64,000 nt of DNA from Microbacterium sp. 5K110 (GTDB lineage: Bacteria; Actinomycetota; Actinomycetes; Actinomycetales; Microbacteriaceae). Position numbers and translations under genes: made by a program. The stretch's first letter is position 1, and the number at the start of each line of letters is the position of its first letter. The notes beneath the pieces were generated by a model. It did no database searches and was not told the origin of the DNA. It saw only the letters and a program-made list of their open reading frames with translations. Of this stretch, positions 26,115-35,757 are shown piece after piece. The stretch spans positions 1-64,000 of the forward strand of contig NZ_VBUM01000008.1 of assembly GCF_005774735.1 (NCBI RefSeq). Direction: 5' to 3'.

Positions 26115-26911
26115 CCGACCCGCGACAGGTAGGCGCGGACGATGTCGTACTCCGCGGTGAGCATCTGATCCGACCCGTTGTTGTTGAAGTACCGCTGGAT
26201 CAGCGACACCTCGTACGGGTTCGCGATGTGTGTCCGCTTCCCCGTCTCCGAGTTCGTCAGCCAGATGCCATGATCACCGTCAGCGAGCGGCAGCAGCGTG
26301 TACTTCCCGTAGTCGCCGCGCGCGTCGAGCGCCTTCTTCACCTCCGAAGCAACGATGTCGCGGACACCGTTGAGGATGTCTTCCTTCACGCCCATGATCT
26401 GCTCCTCCTCCGTGACCACACGGGTCGCGTTGTTCGATGTAGCTGCGGGTGCCCCACTGCGAGGGTTCTTGTCGATGACGTGCCACGGCTCATCCGGGTA
26501 GCCCCGATCGGGCTGGATCATCCCCGGCGTGAGACCGACAGCACGGCAGTCTTCGTAGAACGCGGCACGACCGCCGTGCTTCTCGTACACCCACGCCCAG
26601 TTGCCATAGTCGACCGCGAGGGTCTCGATGCCCTCCCAGAATCCGCCGTGCGACGAAGTGCGCGGTGTGGCTGCGCCGATGCCCCAGATGCGTCGGGCGA
26701 TCACCTGAGCCGCGTACGGTCGGTAACACGACCACCCATCCGAAGGTTCCAGCCACCGTCCCGTCCGGTCGAACGCGCGCTGCAACAGCGCCAGGTGCCG
26801 GGCGTACGTGCCGGGGGTGAGACCCCAGAACCAGTCACCGTCGATGCTGTTCCACCCTCGGCGGAAGATGACCAGATCACTCTCGGGGATGTCCCCGTTC
26901 TTCCATGCCAT
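26111..26911 (-). CDS. Endolysin, M15 (VanY-like) peptidase
   Basis: 266 aa. The catalytic domain has the zinc ligands of M15 peptidases: His88 (SSHGGFWEG), Asp101 (AVDYGNW) and His144 in EPWHV. It should cut peptide stems of the cell wall at lysis. The C-terminal ~100 residues (from about EEEQIMGVKEDI) probably help target or multimerise it. First gene of the lysis cassette. Confidence 0.85.
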   Translation of the reverse strand: MAWKNGDIPESDLVIFRRGWNSIDGDWFWGLTPGTYARHLALLQRAFDRTGRWLEPSDGWSCYRPYAAQVIARRIWGIGAATPRTSSHGGFWEGIETLAVDYGNWAWVYEKHGGRAAFYEDCRAVGLTPGMIQPDRGYPDEPWHVIDKNPRSGAPAATSNNATRVVTEEEQIMGVKEDILNGVRDIVASEVKKALDARGDYGKYTLLPLADGDHGIWLTNSETGKRTHIANPYEVSLIQRYFNNNGSDQMLTAEYDIVRAYLSRVG

Positions 26912-26936
26912 GGCAGGTTTCCTCTCCCTCGGTCAG

Positions 26937-27929
26937 TTAGACCGCGCGGGTCCACTCCATGTCCACGAGCACGACCATCCCGTCCGCACCAGAATTCGAC
27001 GCCGCCGCCGACGACAACCAGATCTGGAACAAGCCAGCCGAGGTGACTCGCGCCCACCCCCACACCGTCGTAGTCCCGGAGAACACGATCGGACAGAAAC
27101 CGTCCGACCCAGCCGCCGGCCGCCACCCCACCGGAACGTTGCCGACCGTGTACAAGGTCGTCGCCGAGAAGTTCGTCAACGACGTCGTCGTGAACGCGCC
27201 CCGAAGTCCTCCGCGGGTGCCTCGACGGCGGAGCCGCAGCGACTCGTACAACCCGTGGTCTGCGTAGAACGACTCCGCGTACGGCACCGTCCGGGTCTCC
27301 TCGAACGCCCAGATGCCGTTCTCCCGCACCGCGAGGACGTCGAGGTCAAGACGGTACGCAGTCGCACCGTCAGCCGGCGTCCACGCGTCCATCTCTGCCT
27401 GATTCCTCAGCCACACCGTGCCACCCGCCATCGCGGTGAACGGTGCCGTCTGCGTGATCACGACCGTCTGCGTCGTCAGGTCGCCGGACGTGACCACCGC
27501 AGTGGCCAGCTCGAGCGCGCCGGCCGGGATCGAAGGCTTCGACGGGGACGCGTTCGCGACCCCCTGCGTCACCCCGAACAGCGGCGCCGTGCCCGTGTCA
27601 CTCGCGAGAGGGAACAGGCACCGCACCCAGATCACGTCGATCCGGGAATTCGATCCCGGCGCCGCGGTCGTCGCGACGGTGGTGATCGCGTCGTTCGCGA
27701 CCCACTCCACACCGGCACTGTTCCGCGCGGTCACCGCGACGAACGGCGCGATCTGGTACGTCATGCCCAGGTCGGCGGTGCCGGTGACGATCGGGTCCGT
27801 CGAGAACGGCACCACCCCCACACGGGACACCCCGGCGGCGGAACGGACGGCCATGCCCGCCTGGATGCGACGCCACGCAGCAGCGGACAGTCCAGCGGGC
27901 GCCTCGGTGGGAAGGGAAGGGGTGAGCAT
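26937..27929 (-). CDS. Minor tail protein / fibre
   Basis: 330 aa, beta-rich. The N-terminal part (MLTPSLPTEAPAGLSAAAWRRI) resembles baseplate-attached actinophage tail proteins; the C terminus (from ~250) looks like a receptor-facing beta domain. Placed after the other tail genes and before the endolysin. Confidence 0.65.
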   Translation of the reverse strand: MLTPSLPTEAPAGLSAAAWRRIQAGMAVRSAAGVSRVGVVPFSTDPIVTGTADLGMTYQIAPFVAVTARNSAGVEWVANDAITTVATTAAPGSNSRIDVIWVRCLFPLASDTGTAPLFGVTQGVANASPSKPSIPAGALELATAVVTSGDLTTQTVVITQTAPFTAMAGGTVWLRNQAEMDAWTPADGATAYRLDLDVLAVRENGIWAFEETRTVPYAESFYADHGLYESLRLRRRGTRGGLRGAFTTTSLTNFSATTLYTVGNVPVGWRPAAGSDGFCPIVFSGTTTVWGWARVTSAGLFQIWLSSAAASNSGADGMVVLVDMEWTRAV

Positions 27930-27937
27930 GACGCCTC

Positions 27938-28360
27938 CTAGGCGGTGTTACCGATGCGACCGTCGCCCGCGGTCCACGTGACAACGCGGCCCGAAGCGGA
28001 CGACAGGTTCGTCGTGAGGATGGAAGGCATACGCACCACACCGCCGGTCTGGCCGATCGTGACGTCCGGCCCGGCGAGAGCCGCCGCCACCTGCGCGGCG
28101 ACGATGTCGTCGATGTTCTCGTTGATGAAGTCGGTGATCCGCTGGTCCAGGTCGCTGACAAGGATCGTGAGCTGTTCCTGCTGTGCGGTGAGCTGCGCCT
28201 GCTGCTCCGCGATGACCGTCACCGCGGCCTGCAGCGCCGAGACAGCGTTGTACTGCTGCGTGCCCGTCGGGGACTGCAGCTCCTTGACCGCCGCGCGGAG
28301 ACGGGCGATCTCGTCCGCGAGACCCTCGAGGTCTGTGCGGGGAGGGGACGGGTCAGCCAT
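27938..28360 (-). CDS. Coiled-coil minor tail protein
   Basis: 140 aa, mostly coiled coil (LADEIARLRAAVKELQ, AEQQAQLTAQQEQLTILVSDL), with a short beta C-terminal end. Start overlaps the previous stop (TGATG) and has GAGGAGG upstream. Likely a fibre stalk or adaptor. Confidence 0.65.
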   Translation of the reverse strand: MADPSPPRTDLEGLADEIARLRAAVKELQSPTGTQQYNAVSALQAAVTVIAEQQAQLTAQQEQLTILVSDLDQRITDFINENIDDIVAAQVAAALAGPDVTIGQTGGVVRMPSILTTNLSSASGRVVTWTAGDGRIGNTA

Positions 28361-29583
28361 CAACCCTCCTCGTCGTACGTGGCCCCACAGGTCACCTGGA
28401 TGAAGTCCGACCGGGACGAACCCGAGAGGCCCACGATCCGCCGCTTGTACGAGCCGGGAGGCAGGTAGTCGTAGATCGGGTCGAGGGTCGTGTCCCCGGT
28501 CACCACACCCGGGCCAGTGAGCGTCCCCGGGCCGGTGAGGAGGCCGAGCTTGATCTGCTGCCGCTCCGACAGGAACAGCTCCGCCATGTCGCCGCACCCG
28601 TACTCGTACGGAAACGGGGACTGATCCCCCGACGCGTCGAACGACCAGAACTCCCACGGCTTACGCGCCGTCCGCAGAGCCTCCACGTTCGCGGAGTCCA
28701 ACGTGCCCGTGTCCTTCGCCGTCGTCGACACGTCAGCATCCAGATGCAGCAGCGGGAACCCCCGGTCGACAAGGTACGGGTCGTACAGCATCCGCAGCAG
28801 CGTCGTGTCCGACGAACGCCCCGCGGCCGCCCACGACACCGACCCCATGCGGGACGGGTCGAGCTGCACCCCCACACCGGTGACGTCGTTCGGCTCCCAC
28901 GTCAACGGCACCTCACCCTGCAGACGCGGGCGATCCTCCGTGCCCGACTCGTACACCCACCCGAACGAATCCGAACCAGTGCGGACAAGCCGCACACGGA
29001 TGTCTGGGCCGTTCTCCTGGTTCGACAGGTCAGTGAGCGCGGCACCGACTTTCTTCCGCTCAACAGCCGTGTACGACTGCTGGCGGATGCCAGGCCGGTC
29101 GGGGTGGAACTCGATCGGGATGTCCGTCCACCCGGGCCACAGGCACGCCTGCTGCACCAGCCGCTTCCCGATCGTCCCGTGATCCACACCCTCGATGACC
29201 GTGTCGAACCCCTCGGCAGGTTTCCCCTCAGGCGCGAGCCAGTCCGGCGCCGCAGCACCCAGAAGACCCGGCGGCGGCGGGAGCACCGGCACACCAGCGA
29301 GCATGTGCCGGAACCCGCGCGCGGTGACCTTGAGCGAGCTCCGGTCACGGTCGAAATCCTGCGGCAGGATCGGCCCGCCCAGCAGGTGCCCTCCGGCATC
29401 CACCGCGATCGAGTGCTTCCACGGGGTGAACAGGTTCCGCCACCCGCGGATCCCATCAACGAAGTGGACGTTGACGGTCTCGGCGGTGTTCGACTGCTCC
29501 TGCCAATCGTGCTCGTCGGGCTCGACTTCCTCGAGCAGCGCACCCCCACGGGTCTCGAAGACGAAGAACCGGGTCACCACCAT
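28360..29583 (-). CDS. Baseplate/minor tail protein (ReqiPepy6 Gp37-like)
   Basis: 407 aa. The sequence pattern (TRFFVFETRGGALLEEV, then HSIAVDAGGHLLGGPI) resembles Gp37-like tail proteins of actinophages, which sit next to the distal tail protein in the tail tip. Overlaps the distal tail gene by 10 nt. Confidence 0.7.
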   Translation of the reverse strand: MVVTRFFVFETRGGALLEEVEPDEHDWQEQSNTAETVNVHFVDGIRGWRNLFTPWKHSIAVDAGGHLLGGPILPQDFDRDRSSLKVTARGFRHMLAGVPVLPPPPGLLGAAAPDWLAPEGKPAEGFDTVIEGVDHGTIGKRLVQQACLWPGWTDIPIEFHPDRPGIRQQSYTAVERKKVGAALTDLSNQENGPDIRVRLVRTGSDSFGWVYESGTEDRPRLQGEVPLTWEPNDVTGVGVQLDPSRMGSVSWAAAGRSSDTTLLRMLYDPYLVDRGFPLLHLDADVSTTAKDTGTLDSANVEALRTARKPWEFWSFDASGDQSPFPYEYGCGDMAELFLSERQQIKLGLLTGPGTLTGPGVVTGDTTLDPIYDYLPPGSYKRRIVGLSGSSRSDFIQVTCGATYDEEG

Positions 29584-30404
29584 GCGTGATCCACCTTCCC
29601 CGCCATCATCGGAGACCCGACCGGGTCAGTCACGTCGAACTGGAACGTCCGCGAGAACCCGCCCGGGATGCTCGTCCACTCACGGAACCGCAACCACCGG
29701 GACACGTCCTGACCGCCGAGCGTCGCCCGACCTTTCTCGATCACGACCGACTGGCCGGCGGGGATGGGACGTTCGAACCCGAACCGGGCGCCCGTCTCCA
29801 CGCACGTGACCAGCGCGGACGAGAACCCACCCGACAGCACGAACGACGGCGACGACGGCGCTTTCCCATCGTTGGGGAGCAGCACACGCCCGCTCGAACC
29901 ACCACCGGGCCAGACCGCCGTCCAGACCACCGGCCAAACGACACCCTGACCGGCAGACGGCGGGCCCGTCTCCACCCACTCCCCCGTCGAATACCGGCGG
30001 GGATCGGCCGCGCGGAAACGCACCTGATAGACCGCGGTCTTCCCGTAGACCAAGATGCGAACGTCGGGCTCGCCGACACGTCGCACCATCGCCCACTTGA
30101 CGCCGGCCGGCTCCTCCACGGTCAGGAGCCCGCCCTCCCCGCCGGCCAAGACCGAAGACAGGGCGTTCATGCGTTCGGCCTGATCCAGGCCATCCTCTGT
30201 GTGGATGACACCCTCGACCGTGATCGTGCGTGCCCCCAGAAGACCGTCCTTCGGGAACTCGCCGTGCTGCTGAGGGCGCTCGATGGTGGGCAGACGTGTC
30301 GCAACGCCCGCCCACCACCCGGTGAGCCCGTCCTCGCTGATCGTGTACGTTGCCGGGCCATCTGTCCCATCGAGCGTCAGACCGCCTACGTGCACTCTCA
30401 CCAT
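29574..30404 (-). CDS. Distal tail protein (Dit-like)
   Basis: 276 aa. The N-terminal domain (MVRVHVGGLTLDG..YTISEDGLTGWW) and GEFPKDGLLGARTITVEG are typical of phage Dit proteins, which form the hub between tail tube and baseplate. ATG at 30404 has GAAGGAG 7 nt upstream. Directly follows the tape measure in transcription order, as expected. Confidence 0.75.
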   Translation of the reverse strand: MVRVHVGGLTLDGTDGPATYTISEDGLTGWWAGVATRLPTIERPQQHGEFPKDGLLGARTITVEGVIHTEDGLDQAERMNALSSVLAGGEGGLLTVEEPAGVKWAMVRRVGEPDVRILVYGKTAVYQVRFRAADPRRYSTGEWVETGPPSAGQGVVWPVVWTAVWPGGGSSGRVLLPNDGKAPSSPSFVLSGGFSSALVTCVETGARFGFERPIPAGQSVVIEKGRATLGGQDVSRWLRFREWTSIPGGFSRTFQFDVTDPVGSPMMAGKVDHAWW

Positions 30405-30458
30405 CACGGACTCCTTCGTGCGGGATAGAGCCCGGCATTGGCTGCTACGTTCTGCCAC

Positions 30459-30650
30459 ATGTACTCATCTGCCGCTGCATCCACGGGGCTCGTCGTCACG
30501 GCGCTCATCGTCGCCATTTCCCTCCTGGCGCTGTACTTCATCGTCCGAGGGGCCGTATCGGACGGGATGAAGAACTACGCGCGCTGGCGAGAGGAGACGG
30601 GGCGGGACGTGCCACCCACCACAGATGGCAGCGCACCACCCGCCCCGTGA
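30459..30650 (+). CDS. Antisense small membrane protein in the tail module
   Basis: 63 aa on the strand opposite to all neighbours. One membrane helix (TGLVVTALIVAISLLALYFIV), then a charged tail (RGAVSDGMKNYARWREETGR). It fills the gap between tape measure and Dit, suggesting a lysogen-expressed moron gene. No clear promoter is visible, so the call is moderate. Confidence 0.55.
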   Translation: MYSSAAASTGLVVTALIVAISLLALYFIVRGAVSDGMKNYARWREETGRDVPPTTDGSAPPAP

Positions 30651-30653
30651 CCC

Positions 30654-33600
30654 TCAGGCCGATCGCATCGCGAAGGAGATTCGTTCACCCGCGATCCGCC
30701 CGACCTCAGCCTCCGACATCCCCGGCTGCGGGTAGATCTTCAGGTCGATCGGTCTCTGCTCCTGCACGACCGGCGCGGAGACAGGACTCGCGGAGACGTA
30801 GGAACTCATGTACTGCGGGCTTCGATCCACGTAGCCACCGTTCGCATACCCCTTGATCGGGGGCATCTCCCCGCCAGCATTCATGTGCTCCAGCCACGCC
30901 CGATTGCGAGGCTTCGCAACCTCACGCGAGCGAGTGACGAACTCGCCAGTGGCGAGTGCGTACACGACGTTGTCGCGGTCAGACGGCGGGCCCGGAATGA
31001 TGCCACCCATCGCACGGCCGGGTCGGATGCTCGTGGGATCGAGCGAGTCCGTGACCGTGTTCAGGCGGATGGTCGTGCCGTTCCACTGGTTGTAGATCGC
31101 GGTGAGCTGAGCATTCACTCCCGAGGTGTCCACCTTCAGGTACGGCGTGACGTTCTCGATGCGGAGCTTGTACTCCCTCATGATCTGCTCGACCGTGGCC
31201 TGACCGCTGGCCAACTTGCCAGCGATCTCAGACGCAGCACCCTGTCCCAGTTGCGCGGCCGCCGCCGCCACAATCGGTGACGCATTCGTTAGGGCGCTCG
31301 TGAAAGCATCCGTACCGCTCTTCGACCGCTCGCCGAATGCTTTCTCCATCACGGCCAGCTGTTCGTCGCTGGCATTGACCAGCTCCGCGACGAGAGGAGC
31401 ACCTTCCGGGCCGAGAGATGCCAGCTCAGAGAGGACACCTTCCGATACGCGCCCGGAGAGCAGGATCATGTTCTTTTCCCACTCTGTCTGCGCATCGATC
31501 TGCTTCTGCAGTTCGGTTATGTAATCAGCCAGGTTGACGGAGAAACCGTCGTAGTAGTCCTCCCACGAATCACCCGAGTCTTCGGTCTTAGCCGCGGTGT
31601 CTTCCGCCCACTCGCGCTGCTTATCCTGCATCGCGGTGAGTGCGTCACCGAAACCGATAAACCGCTCGTCACCGCCAGCTAGCGCCTCGAAGAATGCCTT
31701 CTGGGCATCCGTTGCTTCCTGCGTAGCCGTGGCCACGTCACCCTGAGCGATCTCAAGCAGCTTCGTGGACTTCGCGGAGGCGTCGAGCCCCTCGACCTGC
31801 ACGCCGGTGCTGTTCGCCTGAGCGATCAGCGCGTCGCGGAACTCCGGCATCCGGTCGAGTAGGTCCTTCTGCTCCTGGTCGGTGAGATTGAACCCATCCG
31901 CCAGGACACGGAAACCATCCTGAGCAGCTGGAAGATCCGTCGCGGCCAGGCGTCCAAGCTGCTCGCCTAGTCGCCCGAGGTTCGCATCGAGCTGCTGAGC
32001 CTCGATGTCGAACCCCTTGAGGAAGGGGTTACGGGCGATGATGTCTAGCTTCGCCTTGAACGTATCGGCGTCCTTGATCGCTCCCGACAGGAACGAGATT
32101 GGCGTCCCCTTGTCCGAAACGGCGAACAGCTCCGCCGGGCTGGTGGCGTTGCGGATGACGTTCTCGTACTCTGCGGATGTGGCCTTCAGTTTGTCGAGAG
32201 CCTGCTGCAACGCGGCGACGCCGACAGCGCCAGCCGCGAGACCAAGGCCCCATGGCCCGCCGAGGAAAGACACGAGGCTGCTCATACCGCCACGCATCCG
32301 GCTGACGCCGTTCACTGTCGCCTCTGCCGCTCGAGCGACACCCGGTAGCTCCGACGCGCGGAGCGTGGTCAGGGCGGCGTTGAAGGCCGCGATCTTCGGC
32401 ACGGCGATCAGGAACGCCCCGCCTGCCAGCGCGGCCCCACCCGCGACCGTACCGAGCAGCGCGACACCGAACTGGAGCCCCTCGGGAAGGTCAGAGAACC
32501 CCTTCGAGAGCGTGGTGACGGCTTCTGCCACACCCTTCACGGCCGGGAGGAACACCGACCCGTAGTCGATCGCAGCGTCCCGTGCCGCGTTCGCCGCGAT
32601 CTGCAGCTTCGCCTCAGTCGTCTCGTACCGCTTGTTGGCCTCATCAGTCAGCGCGGAGTTCTGCTCCCACGCCTTCGACTGCAGGTCGAGCGAGTCGGTG
32701 AGGAGATCCCCGGCACCCTTGAGCTGCAGCAGCACCCGCTGCTCCTCGGTCGACTTGAAACCGAGGTCGGTGAGCGTCTTCACGACGTTCCCGCCGGACG
32801 CCTCGACCCCGTTCAGACCCTTCGCGAACGTGTCGAGCGCGCGCACCGGGTCGTTCCGGAACTGGTCCGCGAACTCCTTCGACGTGACGCCCGCTACCTT
32901 CGCGAAGGCGGCGAGCTGGTCACCACCCGTCTGCACGGCCGAGTACAGGTCCTGGAGCACCCGAGACGCGACGCCACCACCGAGCTCTGCGGTGATACCC
33001 ATGGAGGCGAGGGCGTTCGCGAGACCGAGGACTTCACCTTCGGTAGCACCGACCAGCTTGCCGGAGCCGGAGATGCGCTGCGCCATCTGGACGATGTCGC
33101 GCTCCGTCGACGCCCCCGCGTTACCGAGCGCCACGAGGGTCGCCCCGAGCCGGCCGACGTCCTCAGGTGCGGTCTGCATCACGTTCATCAGCTGCGCGAT
33201 GCTCGTGGCGGCCTCGTCAGCGGAGAGATTCGTCGTCTCCGACAGGTCGATCATCGTCTTCGTGAACGAGGCGATGTCCTGACGCTTCACGCCGAGCTGA
33301 CCCGCAGCTTCCGCGACTCCCGCGATCTCCTCATGGGTGGCGGGGAGAACGCCGGTCAGCGAGCGGAGCTGCTCCTCGAGCGCGCCCATCTCCTCGGCGT
33401 TCCCGTCGACGGTCTTCGTAACGCCGGCCCACGCCGACTCCCAGTCGATCGCGGCCTTCACCGATAGTGCCGTCGCGGCGGTGGCGATCGCGCCGACGGC
33501 GAGGAGCTTGGTGCCTACTTGCTCCATCGCCGCGTGCTGCCGCTCATACGCGGCCATGGCGTCCTCGCCGGACTCCTTGAGCTTCTGGTTCGCCTGGCGG

Positions 33601-33668
33601 GCCTTCTCGTAGTTGGCGAGGTAGTTATTCACCTCGGCGAACAGGACGACCTTGACGATGCGCTCCAC
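30654..33668 (-). CDS. Tape measure protein
   Basis: 1004 aa. The N-terminal TP901-type core region (AAIDWESAWAGVTKTVDG, VAEAAGQLGVKRQDIASFTK) is followed by hydrophobic stretches near 390-430 and a helical rest. It sets tail length; at roughly 1.5 Angstrom per residue the tail would be about 150 nm (inference). GTG start with GGAGG upstream. Confidence 0.92.
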   Translation of the reverse strand: MERIVKVVLFAEVNNYLANYEKARQANQKLKESGEDAMAAYERQHAAMEQVGTKLLAVGAIATAATALSVKAAIDWESAWAGVTKTVDGNAEEMGALEEQLRSLTGVLPATHEEIAGVAEAAGQLGVKRQDIASFTKTMIDLSETTNLSADEAATSIAQLMNVMQTAPEDVGRLGATLVALGNAGASTERDIVQMAQRISGSGKLVGATEGEVLGLANALASMGITAELGGGVASRVLQDLYSAVQTGGDQLAAFAKVAGVTSKEFADQFRNDPVRALDTFAKGLNGVEASGGNVVKTLTDLGFKSTEEQRVLLQLKGAGDLLTDSLDLQSKAWEQNSALTDEANKRYETTEAKLQIAANAARDAAIDYGSVFLPAVKGVAEAVTTLSKGFSDLPEGLQFGVALLGTVAGGAALAGGAFLIAVPKIAAFNAALTTLRASELPGVARAAEATVNGVSRMRGGMSSLVSFLGGPWGLGLAAGAVGVAALQQALDKLKATSAEYENVIRNATSPAELFAVSDKGTPISFLSGAIKDADTFKAKLDIIARNPFLKGFDIEAQQLDANLGRLGEQLGRLAATDLPAAQDGFRVLADGFNLTDQEQKDLLDRMPEFRDALIAQANSTGVQVEGLDASAKSTKLLEIAQGDVATATQEATDAQKAFFEALAGGDERFIGFGDALTAMQDKQREWAEDTAAKTEDSGDSWEDYYDGFSVNLADYITELQKQIDAQTEWEKNMILLSGRVSEGVLSELASLGPEGAPLVAELVNASDEQLAVMEKAFGERSKSGTDAFTSALTNASPIVAAAAAQLGQGAASEIAGKLASGQATVEQIMREYKLRIENVTPYLKVDTSGVNAQLTAIYNQWNGTTIRLNTVTDSLDPTSIRPGRAMGGIIPGPPSDRDNVVYALATGEFVTRSREVAKPRNRAWLEHMNAGGEMPPIKGYANGGYVDRSPQYMSSYVSASPVSAPVVQEQRPIDLKIYPQPGMSEAEVGRIAGERISFAMRSA

Positions 33669-33707
33669 GATGGCACCTCCGTCCTGTCGTCGACGGCGGG
33701 CAGTGGC

Positions 33708-34681
33708 CTACCGTGTGACCCGTTCGACGTCGAAGTAGACGCCGTTCAGGTTCGCTCCGTCGCCGGACGCCTTCTTGTGCGCATCCATCGCGTCAAGAGC
33801 GGCCCTGCGGGCGTAGTTCGTGTGCGGGCCCGTCGCGGCGTACGCGTAGTCGCTGCCGTAGCTGCTGGGCGCCGCGTCGTCCGACGTTGCTTCGGGGAGC
33901 CATTCGCCGAACTCGCCGGTGTTCCGCTCGACGATGAGGAGTGCCTGCACGAGGCCTCGGGACTCGTCGTCCCACTCGCTCTCCGTCACGGACGAGACGA
34001 CGCGGCCGTGCTCGTCGTGAATGTACGTCGTGGTGGGCTGCCAGCCCCAGTACCTCCGTGGGGAGATGCCGGCGCGAACGGCGGCAGCTACTTCGTTGCG
34101 GAGCGCCGCGCTGCCCCGAAGTCTTTTACCAGTGCGTCCAGGCGGCTGGCCGGTTCCGCTTCGTTCAGGGACCAGACGGCGTTCTGCACATCCGTGACCT
34201 CAGACCCAGAGAGGACCGCGAACAGGCGCGCCCACTGCTCGAGCGTGAGGCGATGTTCCTCGTCGTCTTCGACTCGGTAGCCGTACGCGGTGTCGGTGTC
34301 CTGGTCGACGTACGCCGCCGCCGCGAGAGACAGGGTGGAGATGTTGTAGCCGTAGTGGCGGTCGACGGGCACGTCGGCGCGGACGGGGTGGTGGAGGCTG
34401 AGCTCGCTCCATGCGTGACCGGGGATTCGGTAGAACCGCAGCGTGACGAGAGACTCCATCGCACGCTCACGCAGGTCGTCGATCTGCATCTTCAGCTCGG
34501 TGACCTTCGGGTTCTCGCCTGATGCCAGTCTCTGGTCTGTGGCCGCCTCGGCAGCGAAGTCGGTGATCTGCGCGCGGAGGCTGCTGATGCGCTCCGCGAT
34601 GTCGCCGTCGAGGCAGACGTGGACGTCCTTGAACGCGCGGGGGCGTTGTTCGGATCGGGTGAGGAGTTCGTCGAAGTTCAT
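33708..34681 (-). CDS. Tail assembly chaperone, -1 frameshift product
   Basis: The frame ending at 33708 stays open upstream through 34088 until a TGA near 34199, giving an overlap of ~110 nt with the shorter chaperone. The joined C-terminal part contains RYWGWQPTTTYIHDEHGRVV, typical of actinophage GT chaperones. A -1 slip would make a fusion of about 320 aa. The only A-run in the window is GGTAAAAG (34130-34123), not a canonical heptamer. Starting at GTG 33989 is unlikely because conserved sequence lies upstream. Confidence 0.7.
34088..34681 (-). CDS. Tail assembly chaperone, short form (G-like)
   Basis: 197 aa starting MNFDELLTRSEQRPRAFKDV, with a coiled-coil segment (ERISSLRAQITDFAAEAATD). 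Located between the tail tube and tape measure genes, where lambda G/GT homologues lie. It coats the tape measure protein during tail assembly. Terminates at TAG 34088 unless ribosomes shift to -1. Confidence 0.8.
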   Translation of the reverse strand: MNFDELLTRSEQRPRAFKDVHVCLDGDIAERISSLRAQITDFAAEAATDQRLASGENPKVTELKMQIDDLRERAMESLVTLRFYRIPGHAWSELSLHHPVRADVPVDRHYGYNISTLSLAAAAYVDQDTDTAYGYRVEDDEEHRLTLEQWARLFAVLSGSEVTDVQNAVWSLNEAEPASRLDALVKDFGAARRSATK

Positions 34682-34714
34682 GGTGTCCGCCGTTCTCCGC
34701 CGTGAAGGGGTGGA

Positions 34715-34748
34715 CCGTGGGGGCGTCCGGCGGAGAACGCCCCCACGG
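34715..34748 (-). terminator. Strong hairpin between tail tube and chaperone genes
   Basis: CCGTGGGGGCGT (34715-34726) and ACGCCCCCACGG (34737-34748): a 12-bp perfect stem with a 10-nt loop. No T-run. Probably a partial terminator or RNA 3' stabiliser that raises tail-tube relative to downstream expression. Confidence 0.65.
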
Positions 34749-34755
34749 GGTTGTG

Positions 34756-35268
34756 TCACGTCAGGGCGTGCTCGGCCGAGATGTAGTTCACGGCCGCGGC
34801 CTGCTTCATCGTGAACTTGCCGTCCTGGATGGGACCGGGGAGCTGAGCGCCGAGGGTCAGCGAGTATGCGCGGACCTTCTGCGACGCGGCGGCCAGGGTC
34901 TTCTGCGGGACGTTGCGGCGCTCGACGAAGATCCAGTCGCCCGGGGTGAGGATGACCGACGCGGACCCGGCGTCCGTGGAGTCCACGTACGACAGGTCCG
35001 GGACTTCCTGTGTCACGGCCTGCAGGGACTGACGCGACTGCGGCGACGTGAGGCGGGTGTCGGCGTTCTTGCCCTGCGACGGGTTGGGGTTCCACCCGCC
35101 CTGCATGAACGAGTAGGTGATCCGCTTCGCGCTCGTCGCGGCCAAGTTGGCGGCGGTGATGGCGTCGAGGTTGACCCCCGCAGTGGCGGCGGGGATGGCC
35201 CAGATGGTGAGGTTCCCGGTCTGGTCCACGGCGGGAGGTCCGCCGAATGCTTCAGGCGCGTCGGCCAT
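34756..35268 (-). CDS. Major tail (tube) protein
   Basis: 170 aa (MADAPEAFGGPPAVDQTGNL..). Contains a beta-sandwich-like pattern (GDWIFVERRNVPQKTLAAASQKVRAYSL split over strands). Position before the chaperone and tape measure identifies it. GAAAGGAG precedes the ATG. Two small hairpins (35286-35300, 35312-35330) lie in its leader. Confidence 0.8.
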   Translation of the reverse strand: MADAPEAFGGPPAVDQTGNLTIWAIPAATAGVNLDAITAANLAATSAKRITYSFMQGGWNPNPSQGKNADTRLTSPQSRQSLQAVTQEVPDLSYVDSTDAGSASVILTPGDWIFVERRNVPQKTLAAASQKVRAYSLTLGAQLPGPIQDGKFTMKQAAAVNYISAEHALT

Positions 35269-35343
35269 GAGCTCTCCTTTCGTCTCCCCGGCAACCGGGG
35301 GTTTCGGTTGACCCTCGGGGAGGCCGAGGGGGTCAGTGGGTGA

Positions 35344-35757
35344 TCAGGCAGCGCGGCTGCTGACGGTGTCGAAGTAGATGTCCTGGTAGAACAGGCGAAC
35401 GTTCGAGTCGTAGCGGGCGTCGTCCATGTCGCTCGTGAACGGGGTGCACGCGCGCCCGGCGACCTCGAGCCGCTGGCCGACGAACTGGGTGCGCAGCGCA
35501 TCGACGAGGTCGACGAGACCGCCCGCGTCGACGGTGACGACCCGCCACTGGAACTCGACGCTGTAATCGCCTGCGACGTCCTCCGGTGAGGTGTTCCGTT
35601 CCCCGGCGTACCCGCGGATGGTGACCGTCAGCACGAGGTAGTTCCCGGAGACGGCCGTGGCGCCACTGTCGCGAAACACCTCGAAGATGTCACTCGAGTC
35701 GATGTATTCGTGCCCGGCGGCGAGGGACTTCGCGGCTTCGATGTGTTGGCGGAGCAT
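35344..35757 (-). CDS. Tail terminator-like protein
   Basis: 137 aa, alpha/beta (MLRQHIEAAKSLAAGHEYIDSS..VDLVDALRTQFVG). Its place just before the tail tube fits a tail-terminator/completion protein. Start overlaps the previous stop (TGATG). Confidence 0.65.
   Translation of the reverse strand: MLRQHIEAAKSLAAGHEYIDSSDIFEVFRDSGATAVSGNYLVLTVTIRGYAGERNTSPEDVAGDYSVEFQWRVVTVDAGGLVDLVDALRTQFVGQRLEVAGRACTPFTSDMDDARYDSNVRLFYQDIYFDTVSSRAA

Noticed and set aside
33708..33989. Independent 93-aa gene after the tail chaperone
   Set aside because: The frame continues open upstream with conserved-looking sequence, which fits a -1 frameshift product better.
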